A stretch of DNA of 64,000 bases, from the NCBI RefSeq assembly GCF_001438805.1, contig NZ_JQCF01000010.1, positions 1 to 64,000 of the forward strand, written 5' to 3'. The stretch comes from Companilactobacillus kimchiensis. GTDB lineage: Bacteria > Bacillota > Bacilli > Lactobacillales > Lactobacillaceae. Positions within the stretch are counted from its first letter, which is position 1. Each line of letters opens with the position of its first letter. The notes under the pieces are model-generated. The model did not search any database and was not told the origin of the DNA. It saw nothing but the letters and a program-made list of their open reading frames with translations. Shown in pieces: positions 50,814 to 58,832 of the stretch. The position numbers and the translations under genes were made by a program.

Positions 50814-51751
50814 TATTTCTCACCTTCCTTAGCTAAAAAGTCTAATAGATCGGCAGTAGTAATTTTACAACTCGTATTATCATTATCAAAAATGACGATC
50901 CCACTATTATCTTTTAATTCTGTTGCCAAACGATTAATTGAATCCTGTTTTAATAATGTTGAATTTATTTCAGATTGGGTTCCCTGACCCAAACCAGAAT
51001 CCAACAATTCACCGACTGTTGCTTGGCCAGTCTTTTCCAATTGAAAGAATCCCTTAACGAAATCATTTTTAGGATGGTTCAAAATATCATCCCGATTACC
51101 AATTTGTTCCAAATGTCCTTTGCTTAAAACGGCAATCGTATTACCTAAACGAACTGCCTCATGCATGTCATGTGTGACAAAGATAAAAGTGATCTTTAAT
51201 TCACGATGCAACTTTAAAACCAAATCCTGTAATTGAGTTCGTGAAATTGGATCCAGAGCACTGAAGGGTTCATCCATCAATACCATTTTAGGACTCGTTG
51301 CTAATGCCCGAATGATACCAACTCGCTGCTGCTCCCCTCCAGATAATTCATTAGGAAAACGTTTCGCATACTCTTCTGGTTTTAAACCAACCTTATTCAA
51401 TAAATCCCAAGCAACACGCTTTCTTTTTTCTCTAGGCCAATGTAATGATTCTGGTTGAATGGTAATATTTTCTTCAATCGTCAAATTAGGAAATAAAGCA
51501 ATATTTTGTAAAACATAGCCCATATTGAGACGCATTTCTTGAAGATCATATGTGGCAATATCCTTATTATCAATTAATATTTGTCCAGAAGTTGGTTTGA
51601 TCAGACGATTGATCATCTTTAAGGTCGTCGTTTTTCCACTACCACTTGTTCCAACCATCACAAAAAAATCTCCATCTTGAATTTCTAAATTCAAATCCTC
51701 TATGGCTGGATTATCCTCATATTGTTTATATACGTGTTCAAACTTTATCAT
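50813..51751 (-). CDS. Glycine betaine/carnitine/choline ABC ATPase
   Basis: 312 residues. Walker A GTSGSGKTT, Q-loop YVLQNIALFP, signature LSGGEQQR, Walker B MVLMDEPFSALD, switch His in FVTHDMHEA. The C-terminal 70 residues hold only a partial CBS-like region (GIVIFDNDNTSCKITTADLL) where longer OpuCA proteins have two CBS domains, so the ionic-strength sensor is reduced or lost. First gene of the operon, behind AAAGAGATTTGTT. Confidence 0.92.
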   Translation of the reverse strand: MIKFEHVYKQYEDNPAIEDLNLEIQDGDFFVMVGTSGSGKTTTLKMINRLIKPTSGQILIDNKDIATYDLQEMRLNMGYVLQNIALFPNLTIEENITIQPESLHWPREKRKRVAWDLLNKVGLKPEEYAKRFPNELSGGEQQRVGIIRALATSPKMVLMDEPFSALDPISRTQLQDLVLKLHRELKITFIFVTHDMHEAVRLGNTIAVLSKGHLEQIGNRDDILNHPKNDFVKGFFQLEKTGQATVGELLDSGLGQGTQSEINSTLLKQDSINRLATELKDNSGIVIFDNDNTSCKITTADLLDFLAKEGEK

Positions 51752-51801
51752 AACAAATCTCTTTCGTGTAACTTTTTAAGTAACAAGAATACTCAAAGAA
51801 T

Positions 51802-51830
51802 AATATATGATAATTCGAAATAACTGTCAA
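51802..51830 (-). promoter_or_regulatory. Sigma-A promoter of the Opu-type operon
   Basis: On the minus strand TTGACA (51825-51830) and TATATT (51802-51807) with a 17-bp spacer: near-consensus. GTTAC repeats lie just downstream of it. Confidence 0.8.
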
Positions 51831-51853
51831 ACGAAACGCACATTATCAATTGA

Positions 51854-51882
51854 TTGACTAATTTGACAAATCATTCTATGAT
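51854..51882 (+). promoter_or_regulatory. Promoter of the Rrf2-type gene
   Basis: TTGACT (51854-51859) and TATGAT (51877-51882), 17-bp spacer. It diverges from the Opu promoter, with 23 bp between the two -35 boxes, where a shared regulator could act. Confidence 0.7.
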
Positions 51883-51924
51883 AATACTTGTAAAATCAAA
51901 AGTTACATATGAGGTAAAATATAC

Positions 51925-52371
51925 ATGAGAGTATCAACACGTTTTAGTGATTCCATTCATATCTTAGCTTTCATAGATATCTATGATCAAAAAAAACTTT
52001 CGAGTGAAATAATTGCTAGTAGTATTGAAACATCCCCGGTTGTTGTTCGACGACTAATGGGAGTTTTACGAGAAAATAATTTAATTGCCACTAAAAAAGG
52101 CACTGCTGAACCCAGATTATCCAAAAGTCCGAAAGATATCACGTTGTTAGACGTATATTTGGCCGTTGAAGGTGATAAACAGTTGTTTACTCTGGACACC
52201 AGTACCAATCCAGATTGCATCGTCGGTGGTAATATACAAAAAGTTTTAGGCGCATATTATGAGGATGCTAAAATGGCCGCCTTACGAAAATTTAATAATA
52301 TTTCGTTACAAGATGTTATTGAAACTATCTTAGTTGAGCAAAAAGCAAAAGAACATCGTATTAATAATTAA
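51925..52371 (+). CDS. Rrf2-family regulator
   Basis: 148 residues. Winged HTH in the first 65 residues (STRFSDSIHILAFIDIYDQK, SSEIIASSIETSPVVVRRLM), then the dimerisation helix. Only one cysteine (NPDCIVGG) remains where Fe-S Rrf2 proteins have three, so it is unlikely to bind a cluster. It is divergent from the Opu-type importer and probably regulates it or responds to the same stress. The start has ATGAGGTAAAATATAC. Confidence 0.88.
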   Translation: MRVSTRFSDSIHILAFIDIYDQKKLSSEIIASSIETSPVVVRRLMGVLRENNLIATKKGTAEPRLSKSPKDITLLDVYLAVEGDKQLFTLDTSTNPDCIVGGNIQKVLGAYYEDAKMAALRKFNNISLQDVIETILVEQKAKEHRINN

Positions 52372-52395
52372 ATTTGACGATTGTGACAAACCATC

Positions 52396-52440
52396 AAAAA
52401 AACTGTATTAACCGGAAAATTCCAGTTAATACAGTTTTTT
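52396..52440. repeat. Terminator-like hairpin repeat, copy 3 (divergent)
   Basis: AAAAAACTGTATTAACCGGAA pairs with TTCCAGTTAATACAGTTTTTT apart from one C-A pair (split as ACTGTATTAACCGGAA and TTCCAGTTAATACAGT). It shares CTGTATT...CAGTTAATACAG with copies 1 and 4, and its inner pairs differ compensatorily. It sits between the convergent Rrf2 and NmrA-like genes, serving as a bidirectional terminator. Confidence 0.65.
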
Positions 52441-53299
52441 ATTTTTTATAATTTTTTATTAAAAACTCTTTTAGCCCTGTGGCAGGACGTCCCATTATCT
52501 TTTGATAATCATCACTGACAACATTCAAAAGTCCACGTCCACCAGCATCATACATTGAGGACAACATATGACCTTCGTTACCATCATTGTAGATCTCACC
52601 GAATTCATTCAAACTGACTGGTTGATATCCAATTGGTGATCCAGCAACTTCACTTAAAACTTCAGCCAATTGAGGCATTGTATAATTTCTTGATTGCGTT
52701 AATGTATAAATTCGCCCATTTTCTAATAGCTCTGGTGTCGCTGCAACCTTCGCAAAGGCTTCTGAACTATCATTCAAACTAATAAATGATAAAGCCTGAT
52801 CATTCATCGGATAAATCACATTTTTTCTTTCAATTAATTCTGGCAAATATGGCACTAATGGATCAGCGTACAAACCATTTCTAACAATAGTATAAGGTAT
52901 ACCTGATGAAGCCAATCTTCTAGGTAAATAACCATAAAATGCTGACAAGTCAAACGGATTATTGGCTTGATCGGCAATAAATCCCATTGCAAGAATATGA
53001 CCTAAGTTAGCCTTTTGAGCAGCCTGAACGACATTCTCCAATTCAGTGACCCGACTAAAACTGTCATGACTCTTGCTAGGAACATAAATCAGAACATCCT
53101 TATCCTGAAAAGCCTTGATCAAACTATCTTCTTGAAGAAAGTCGATTGGCACAACGCCAGCTCCAGTATCTGAAATGTGTTTTGCCTTAGCAACCGTATG
53201 AACTCCAGCAGTTACATCCGTACTAGGAACCAATTTCAATAATTCTTTAAATATTTGGCTACCTAAATGACCTGTAGCACCCGTAATAATATACTTCAT
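52439..53299 (-). CDS. NmrA-like / QorB-like NAD(P)H-binding protein
   Basis: 286 residues of atypical SDR. TGATGHLGSQI is the cofactor loop, but the catalytic YxxxK is not conserved in the canonical place. PYTIVRNGLYADPLVPYLPE and FISLNDSSEAFAKV follow the NmrA/azoreductase/QorB pattern. Members act as NADPH sensors or quinone reductases. Starts behind AGGAGGTAGTCAAATA. Confidence 0.86.
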   Translation of the reverse strand: MKYIITGATGHLGSQIFKELLKLVPSTDVTAGVHTVAKAKHISDTGAGVVPIDFLQEDSLIKAFQDKDVLIYVPSKSHDSFSRVTELENVVQAAQKANLGHILAMGFIADQANNPFDLSAFYGYLPRRLASSGIPYTIVRNGLYADPLVPYLPELIERKNVIYPMNDQALSFISLNDSSEAFAKVAATPELLENGRIYTLTQSRNYTMPQLAEVLSEVAGSPIGYQPVSLNEFGEIYNDGNEGHMLSSMYDAGGRGLLNVVSDDYQKIMGRPATGLKEFLIKNYKK

Positions 53300-53300
53300 T

Positions 53301-53359
53301 ATTTGACTACCTCCTGATTACGTTATACATGTTACTGTGATAGTTACAAGTAGTCAAAT
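53301..53359 (-). promoter_or_regulatory. Promoter and long inverted repeat of the NmrA-like gene
   Basis: On the minus strand TTGTAA (53344-53349) and TATAAC (53322-53327), 16-bp spacer. Perfect 10-bp inverted arms ATTTGACTAC (53301-53310) and GTAGTCAAAT (53350-53359) flank the whole promoter, and GTAAC repeats lie inside it; a likely repressor target. Confidence 0.6.
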
Positions 53360-53446
53360 GATTTATCTTTTGAATTTAATATTTTTTAACAAATATATGG
53401 TAATAAATAATATAATAAATTTAAATAGCTTATTGGAGGGATTCTA

Positions 53447-54157
53447 ATGCAAAAAATTATCATTGATCAAGATTTTTGGGATATTTTTCCAGACGTGGAA
53501 ATTGCTGTAATGACCGCACACAACATCAATAATAAAGATGATTCTGATGTACCAACTGATCTTATCCAAAATGCCAATGAGATTGCTAAAAAATGGGTTC
53601 CTGACGACCCGATCAGTGCCAATCCTGTTGTGAAAGCCTGGCGAGATGCCTATCGAAAGTTTAAAACTAAGAAAGGTGCCCGTAATGCTGTTGAGAATCT
53701 TCTCAAACGTGCTAAAAACAACAAGGGCGTTGGCAACATTAATCCCATCGTTGATGTCTACAACTCCGTTTCACTAGAATACGCCTTTCCCATTGCGGCT
53801 GAAGATCTGGATAAAATTGTTGGTGACGTTCATTTGACGGTCGCAAAGGGTGGGGAAAACTTCACTCCTATCGGTGAGGATGAAGCTGAAGAAGCTTTAC
53901 CAGGCGAAGTAGTCTACCGTGATAATCAGGATATTATCTCACGTTGTTGGGCTTGGCGAGACAGTGCTCGAGTTGCTGACACTGATGACACCAAAAATCT
54001 ACTCTTCTATATGGAAAATATTCAACCAGATCGAAAATCTGATCATTTAAAGGCCGCAGATGCTCTAAAAAATCGCTTCCATGACTACTTAAAAATCGAT
54101 ATCAATGACGTTACTATTTTGAATAAAGCTCACCCTGAATTCATCTTTGCTCAATAA
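53447..54157 (+). CDS. B3/B4 domain protein, paralogue 2
   Basis: 236 residues, diverged relative of the protein at 46331: IIIDQDFWDIFPDVEIAVMT, VKAWRDAYRKFKTKKGARNA, INPIVDVYNSVSLEYAFPIA and PGEVVYRDNQDIISRCWAWR. The cysteine-rich positions of paralogue 1 (GVPCGGEN, CRCLNW) are only partly retained here (one Cys). Role probably in tRNA proofreading or nucleotide/amino acid binding; unproven. Monocistronic, starting behind TTGGAGGGATTCTA. Confidence 0.83.
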   Translation: MQKIIIDQDFWDIFPDVEIAVMTAHNINNKDDSDVPTDLIQNANEIAKKWVPDDPISANPVVKAWRDAYRKFKTKKGARNAVENLLKRAKNNKGVGNINPIVDVYNSVSLEYAFPIAAEDLDKIVGDVHLTVAKGGENFTPIGEDEAEEALPGEVVYRDNQDIISRCWAWRDSARVADTDDTKNLLFYMENIQPDRKSDHLKAADALKNRFHDYLKIDINDVTILNKAHPEFIFAQ

Positions 54158-54214
54158 AAGAGTTTCAATTTACACTTTTAAATTCTAGGCTTTAGCAAGA
54201 TTTAAAAATATTAA

Positions 54215-54264
54215 AATAGCCCAAGAATAATTTCATTCAATTATTCTTGGGCTATTATTTTTTT
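54215..54264 (+). terminator. Intrinsic terminator
   Basis: AATAGCCCAAGAATAAT pairs with ATTATTCTTGGGCTATT around TTCATTCA, followed by ATTTTTTT, 57 bp after the B3/B4 stop. Confidence 0.85.
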
Positions 54265-54318
54265 ATAACCATAAACAAACGAGTCGTGCCCATTTTTTAT
54301 GAACTTAAACTTTTTTTT

Positions 54319-54507
54319 TTACCATTGTTCATGATTCCAAAGACGACCATCAACTTCGCCCTTTAATTGTTCAGTTCTTTTATTTTGTTCTTCTACAACC
54401 TTTTGCATCGCTACTAAGAAGGCTCGGTTTTCATAAGCTGTTTGTTGTTCCGATAATTTTTTAACCTGGTTACTTAACCAGATACCTGTTTCATCAACAT
54501 TATCCAT
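54319..54507 (-). CDS. 62-residue hypothetical coiled-coil protein
   Basis: 62 residues, charged and helical: LSNQVKKLSEQQTAYENRA and VVEEQNKRTEQLKGEVDGRL form amphipathic heptads. It starts 4 bp after the flavodoxin-like gene, with GAGGAAGAATAAACTT as ribosome binding site inside that gene's end, so it is translated from the same message. No family recognised; it may help the quinone reductase oligomerise. Confidence 0.6.
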   Translation of the reverse strand: MDNVDETGIWLSNQVKKLSEQQTAYENRAFLVAMQKVVEEQNKRTEQLKGEVDGRLWNHEQW

Positions 54508-54511
54508 AAGT

Positions 54512-55204
54512 TTATTCTTCCTCCCCTTGTTTAATCAAACTGATGGTACTTTTCAACTGATCAACATCTTCTCGACGTTGAATAAAGGTATTCAAAACAG
54601 TTTCACATTCAGTACAGCTAGTGCCACTGAAATATTTCAAACGATCAGTGAACTCACGTTCAAACCAGGCCTGACGATTAGCCAACGTATCCGGATAAAC
54701 CTGAGTCAAGTAGCGTTGATAGTCTATCAATGTTTGCATTTGTTTTTGATCATCCAAATATTGGAATTGCGAAATCACAAAAGTAGGTAAAATCTGCATT
54801 TTAGCCCGATCAGCGATTGCATGATACGGAGCCATAATTTCATCGATAGTGATATTCTCACTGCCACCGCGTTGAAAATCTTTTGCTGGCATCCCTGTAT
54901 TAACAACAATTCCAAACTCTTTATCACCGAGATTATCATCCCCATCTCCGTAAATAAAATTACGAGTCAAAACTTTATCTTCCCAATTTTTCAAACCAGC
55001 CGGTGCCGCATACCAATATAATGGAAATTGAAAAATTATTCGATCAGCATCCATCAACAAAGCCTGTTCTTTATCAACATCAATTTCTTTCAAGTCTTCG
55101 ACGTGATGCCATGTAACATCTTGTAATTTTGCACCCTGCATTAAAAATTGCTGCGTCTGTGAGGCATTTATTTCTGGATGTGAAACTACTATTAAAGTCT
55201 TCAA
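54512..55204 (-). CDS. Flavodoxin-like NAD(P)H:quinone oxidoreductase (KefF/MdaB family)
   Basis: 230 residues from the TTG at 55204, nine bases after GGAG; the frame can begin at TTG 55219, but homologues start KTLIVVSHPE. That N-terminal strand and loop bind FMN, and DRIIFQFPLYWYAAPAGLKNWED and GEEGSEN-like GGSENITIDEIMAPYHA follow the Flavodoxin_2 pattern. It should reduce quinones by two electrons. Cotranscribed with the 62-aa protein. Long C-terminal tail (residues about 180-230) holds a coiled-coil-like extension with two cysteines (SGTSCTECETVL). Confidence 0.85.
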   Translation of the reverse strand: MKTLIVVSHPEINASQTQQFLMQGAKLQDVTWHHVEDLKEIDVDKEQALLMDADRIIFQFPLYWYAAPAGLKNWEDKVLTRNFIYGDGDDNLGDKEFGIVVNTGMPAKDFQRGGSENITIDEIMAPYHAIADRAKMQILPTFVISQFQYLDDQKQMQTLIDYQRYLTQVYPDTLANRQAWFEREFTDRLKYFSGTSCTECETVLNTFIQRREDVDQLKSTISLIKQGEEE

Positions 55205-55339
55205 AATCAACATCTCCAATCACTAATAGAATAGCAAAAATTCCCAAAGGATGACAGTTTCAACAATTTTTTGAAACAAACAAAACTACACAATGATATA
55301 ATTTAAAAGATATATTAGAAACGTTTAAGGAGATAAATA

Positions 55340-55774
55340 ATGGAAAGATATTATATTGTTGATAGTTCTATTCTTCCTGAATCCTTTGATAAAGTTATAA
55401 AAGCGCGTAACTTACTTGAAACTAGAAAAGTTCATAATGTCAGTGAAGCCGTCAAGGAAGTTGGTATCAGTCGTGGTACCTATTATAAATATAAGGACTT
55501 AGTTTTTTTGCCTGACGAAGAAATGACTGACCGAAAAGCCGTTATTTCAATGATGCTTCATCACCAACAAGGCATTCTTTCCAAAGTTCTCGTTGATATT
55601 TCTGAATCAAATGCCAGCATTTTAACGATCAACCAAAATATTCCAATTCACGGTATCGCTACAGTTGTTATCTCTTTGGATATTAGTCATCTTAATGGAA
55701 CTATTGACGAACTCTTGGACAAATTAAAATTATCCGATTCTGTCGATAATGTTCGCCTTATTTCCATCGAATAA
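55340..55774 (+). CDS. pheB: UPF0735 ACT domain protein (PheB-like)
   Basis: 144 residues. N-terminal helix-turn-helix-like segment (ARNLLETRKVHNVSEAVKEV, GISRGTYYKYKD), then an ACT domain from about residue 70 (VISMMLHHQQGILSKVLVDI). PheB-type proteins are linked to phenylalanine or branched-chain amino acid sensing, though the exact role is unsettled. Starts behind AAGGAGATAAATA. A strong terminator follows. Confidence 0.88.
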   Translation: MERYYIVDSSILPESFDKVIKARNLLETRKVHNVSEAVKEVGISRGTYYKYKDLVFLPDEEMTDRKAVISMMLHHQQGILSKVLVDISESNASILTINQNIPIHGIATVVISLDISHLNGTIDELLDKLKLSDSVDNVRLISIE

Positions 55775-55780
55775 TACTCT

Positions 55781-55823
55781 AAAAAACCTCCGAAATCATC
55801 TGATATGATTCGGAGATTTTTTT
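55781..55823. terminator. Bidirectional intrinsic terminator
   Basis: AAAAAACCTCCGAAATCAT pairs with ATGATTCGGAGATTTTTT apart from one bulge, between the pheB and 50-aa peptide genes. Confidence 0.85.
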
Positions 55824-55836
55824 ATATTCTATAATC

Positions 55837-55989
55837 TTATTTAGGCCAAGCGATATACATTGCCAAAAGGACATTCACCATTCCTACAAAGTACAAACAC
55901 TTAGCACCGATATTATTTTTAATATGACTTCCGGATATTAAAAGGAATAGTCCTAAAATAAAAACTATTGCTATGATCAAAAAATTCAT
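55837..55989 (-). CDS. 50-residue membrane peptide
   Basis: ATG behind ATAGGTGACAGA opens 50 codons: helix 1 FLIIAIVFILGLFLLISGS, a loop SHIKNNIGAK, helix 2 CLYFVGMVNVLLAMYIAWP. The ribosome binding site, two-helix pattern and terminator position support a real gene that automated tracks miss. Similar two-helix peptides are common in lactobacilli; function unknown. Confidence 0.62.
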   Translation of the reverse strand: MNFLIIAIVFILGLFLLISGSHIKNNIGAKCLYFVGMVNVLLAMYIAWPK

Positions 55990-56088
55990 TCTGTCACCTA
56001 TTTTTCCGATTAAATATTTTACTTAAAGACACTTTAAAGAAAAAATGTGACGAATCAATGAATTTGTTATGTAATTTATATAACGTTT

Positions 56089-56940
56089 TTAAGGGCGATT
56101 CCACAAGAAATTTTCTATATCGTGTAATACCTTAGGGTTTCTTCTAGTCAAAGCACTATGTTCAGCACGTGGTCCAGTGAACAAACGAGCTTGATAAGTT
56201 TGATGTGATCCTTTAAAAACTCTTTGTAACGATTGGGCTGATGCAACTGGAACTGCTTTATCAAAATGATCTTCAGTGGTCAGTTGTCCCATAATATTTA
56301 ACTCCCTAATATGCAATTTTCTAATTGTTGAATCCGGTTCGATATATGTTCTGAAATCCCGATTTAATTGCTTGGAATAACGCCAATCATTTCTCCGATA
56401 AATATCTCGATTCAACACTTGCATTGGTGCAGCAATATTTACTAAAGAATCAATTTGTGGTTGATTCTTTTTTTGACTATAAGTTTCCAAATAATACAAC
56501 ACTGCATTGTTTCCCCAAGAGTGGGCCACGGCATTAAATCGAGTTACACCATAATTCTGATGTAGCTTTTTTAATGTGGCATCGATCCACTTGGCAGTAT
56601 GATGATAATCTGACTCATGATTGTTCAAAAAAAGAATTTGAATCTCAGGATTATGTGCTGATTTAGGCCAATTTCCAAATAATCTAACTTTACCTTGTGG
56701 GTTAACCGTGATCGTTAAAGTTCTTGTCGCATAACCATCTATTTGTGACTGATCAATCAAATAATCCATTGAATGTACTGTCCCACCAAAGCCATGGAAA
56801 AATAGTGTTGGTATTTGACGTTTATTAGATTTCGTTGTTTCGGTAGTACTGGCTGAAACTCGTTGTTCTAAAATTAGGCCACTGACTGCTGTGGTTAATA
56901 TTATTAGCATAACTTTTATTATTAAATTAATTTTCTTCAT
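56089..56940 (-). CDS. Secreted DUF915 alpha/beta hydrolase
   Basis: 283 residues from the ATG at 56940, behind GGTGATAATT. N-terminal signal/anchor (LIIKVMLIILTTAVSGLILE), then the DUF915 hydrolase domain: PTLFFHGFGGTVHSMDYL, nucleophile Ser in AVAHSWGNNAVLYYLE and a late histidine in PRAEHSAL. Cell-surface esterase-like proteins of this family are widespread in lactobacilli; the substrate is unknown. Monocistronic. Confidence 0.87.
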   Translation of the reverse strand: MKKINLIIKVMLIILTTAVSGLILEQRVSASTTETTKSNKRQIPTLFFHGFGGTVHSMDYLIDQSQIDGYATRTLTITVNPQGKVRLFGNWPKSAHNPEIQILFLNNHESDYHHTAKWIDATLKKLHQNYGVTRFNAVAHSWGNNAVLYYLETYSQKKNQPQIDSLVNIAAPMQVLNRDIYRRNDWRYSKQLNRDFRTYIEPDSTIRKLHIRELNIMGQLTTEDHFDKAVPVASAQSLQRVFKGSHQTYQARLFTGPRAEHSALTRRNPKVLHDIENFLWNRP

Positions 56941-57000
56941 AATTATCACCAAATATTTATTATTACCAAATTCTAAGACAATTTGAAACTTAGTCAACCA

Positions 57001-57031
57001 AAAAAGACCTGAATCAAATTCAGATCTTTTT
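57001..57031 (-). terminator. Intrinsic terminator of pepD
   Basis: AAAGATCTGAATT pairs with GATTCAGGTCTTT on the minus strand, then TTT, 14 bp after the stop. Confidence 0.75.
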
Positions 57032-57044
57032 CATAAGTTCTATT

Positions 57045-58463
57045 CTAAAGATTTTGACCTTTTTCCCAAGTGGTCTTAGAAAGCATCAAGCCTTGTTTAA
57101 CAATACTATCAAACAATTGATGAGTCCGATGAGAAATTTCGCCAGCGGTTTCTAAATTACTCTTAGTCAAGTAATCCGCTACATCACCAGTAACTCCCTC
57201 ATCAGCAGCTTCAACCCGTTGACGGGCATATGACTGACAAGAATCCAGATAAGCATTGACAGTTTCAGCATATTCGTGGAAATGTGGCTCGATCATAACT
57301 GACAAAGTCTTTTCTAACCAGTAAATATTATCGACTGAAACATCATTGGTAGTATTCTTATAATCTTCTGGAGTATCAGTAATATTAGTAAAGAATGGTA
57401 CATAAGGACTATAAGCAAAGAATCCTAAAGCAATCCATTGAATGGCCGCGTGATCATCATCAACATCATTTCTAATTTGGAGAATTGATGAAGCTTGGTT
57501 ACGATCCATAGCGATTGAACGGAATTGTTTTTGTTCATCTTTGGTTCCTGAAGCAAAAGTTCCAAAGGGATCAAATTTAGTTCCGTTATAGTGTGATGAC
57601 AAGAAAAATTCAACATCTTCAATGGCAATCTTCTTGCTAGGTTTTCTAACCATAGCCATATCTTGGGCTGTTGGTTCCTGCTCAATTTCCGGATTAAATA
57701 ATTTTTGACCATACCATGTCCGTGGTGTGTTGTAATAAGCATCAGCTTCACTTTGTGTTCCAAAGATTTCACGGAAGTTAAAATGACCTGGTTGAGGATT
57801 CAAATGATGTTTCTCAACAAATTCCACTAAATCAGTTGCAACTAAAAAGTTATCGGTATCGTTTGGATAAACTTCCTCCATAACAGTCTGATTAGGTACG
57901 ATAGCATACGTGTCTTCTGGCAAACGCATTGCAGCCCAGTGATGACCACCAGCCGTTTCCAAAAGCCAGATTTCATCTTTATCATTAAAAGCAATACTAT
58001 TGCATTCACCAGTACCATATTTTTCTAACAAAGCACCCAAACGTGCAGCGCCCTCTTTAGCAGTTTTAATATATGGCAAAACCAATGTCAACATAGCTTC
58101 TTCATCAACACCATCGTGGACTAACGGATCATATCCTAAAACACGTGCATTAGTAGCAGTTGTTTCTGTTGAGCTCATACCAACATTAAACTCATTGATA
58201 CCAGCCTCTTCATATTGACCATCACTTTGATCTGCCTGTGGTGTAGCGGTGTAACGATAAGCGTGATCAGGTAGCGGTACTTTAACACCTGTGGTTATTG
58301 ATGTATAAACTACATTTTGCTGATTTTTAGCAGCGTGAACAACAAATTTAATGGGATTGATTGGACCATAACCGTCTTCATTGCGGGCGACAATAGTGGA
58401 ACCATCCATACTAGCAGCTTTCCCTACTAGGATTTCAGTACAATCGGAACTTGGATTAATCAT
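57045..58463 (-). CDS. pepD: C69-family dipeptidase
   Basis: 472 residues from the ATG at 58463 behind GGGGGAACGAAA. N-terminal-nucleophile fold: the catalytic cysteine is the C of SSDCTEILVGKAAS, close to the N terminus as in PepDA, and DGSTIVARNEDGYGP follows. WLLETAGGHHWAA and VPNQTVMEEVY lie in the middle. Cytosolic dipeptidase used in casein/peptide utilisation. Some family members are processed at the cysteine; the preceding residues here are short, so processing would be minimal. Confidence 0.92.
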   Translation of the reverse strand: MINPSSDCTEILVGKAASMDGSTIVARNEDGYGPINPIKFVVHAAKNQQNVVYTSITTGVKVPLPDHAYRYTATPQADQSDGQYEEAGINEFNVGMSSTETTATNARVLGYDPLVHDGVDEEAMLTLVLPYIKTAKEGAARLGALLEKYGTGECNSIAFNDKDEIWLLETAGGHHWAAMRLPEDTYAIVPNQTVMEEVYPNDTDNFLVATDLVEFVEKHHLNPQPGHFNFREIFGTQSEADAYYNTPRTWYGQKLFNPEIEQEPTAQDMAMVRKPSKKIAIEDVEFFLSSHYNGTKFDPFGTFASGTKDEQKQFRSIAMDRNQASSILQIRNDVDDDHAAIQWIALGFFAYSPYVPFFTNITDTPEDYKNTTNDVSVDNIYWLEKTLSVMIEPHFHEYAETVNAYLDSCQSYARQRVEAADEGVTGDVADYLTKSNLETAGEISHRTHQLFDSIVKQGLMLSKTTWEKGQNL

Positions 58464-58568
58464 TTTCGTTCCCCCTTTATTTATTATCAAGTATAAGATT
58501 AAAGTTTCTTTTAAGCTAGTAAGATTATTATATGGTTTATCAAATTATTTATTTGTTTTTTAGCCGAA

Positions 58569-58652
58569 TTAATTGGACCAAGTATAAGTCGCTGCAATAG
58601 CAATAATTCCATCCGTAAAAGCCTCAAGTCTTCCTTTATCCATTCTTTTCAT
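58569..58652 (-). pseudogene. Truncated TMEM175-like fragment
   Basis: A frame of 27 codons starts ATG behind AGAGAGA and encodes MKRMDKGRLEAFTDGIIAIA then ATYTWSN and a stop. The RLEAFTDGIIAIAAT stretch is the first-helix signature of TMEM175 (RxxxFSDxVxAI with Ser to Thr). No continuation in any frame is visible. It looks like the remaining start of a lost TMEM175 gene. Confidence 0.6.
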
Positions 58653-58686
58653 TTCTCTCTGTAATATATGGAAATTATACAACAGA

Positions 58687-58719
58687 CAAAAAAAGAGACT
58701 TGAAATTAATCAAGTCTCT
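58687..58719 (-). terminator. Intrinsic terminator of the LysM-3D gene
   Basis: GAGACTTGA pairs with TCAAGTCTC around AATTAA, with seven T following on the minus strand. Confidence 0.85.
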
Positions 58720-58751
58720 CCCCAATCGACAAATATTTATATTTAATGGAA

Positions 58752-58827
58752 CTGAAACGAGCTACGGAGAATAGATTCTTGTGCTTTTCTACACTCGAAA
58801 ATACTCAAAATCTCCTCTGTTCTCTTA
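58752..58827 (-). other. Structured 3' untranslated region of the LysM-3D gene
   Basis: Between the stop at 58833 and the terminator the transcript can form a long imperfect hairpin: GAAC/GTTT, GAG/CTC and GGAGA/TCTCC outer pairs, with an inner TTTTC-GAGTGTA-GAAAA hairpin. Such a structure can protect mRNA or bind a regulator. Confidence 0.4.
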
Positions 58828-58832
58828 AAGTA

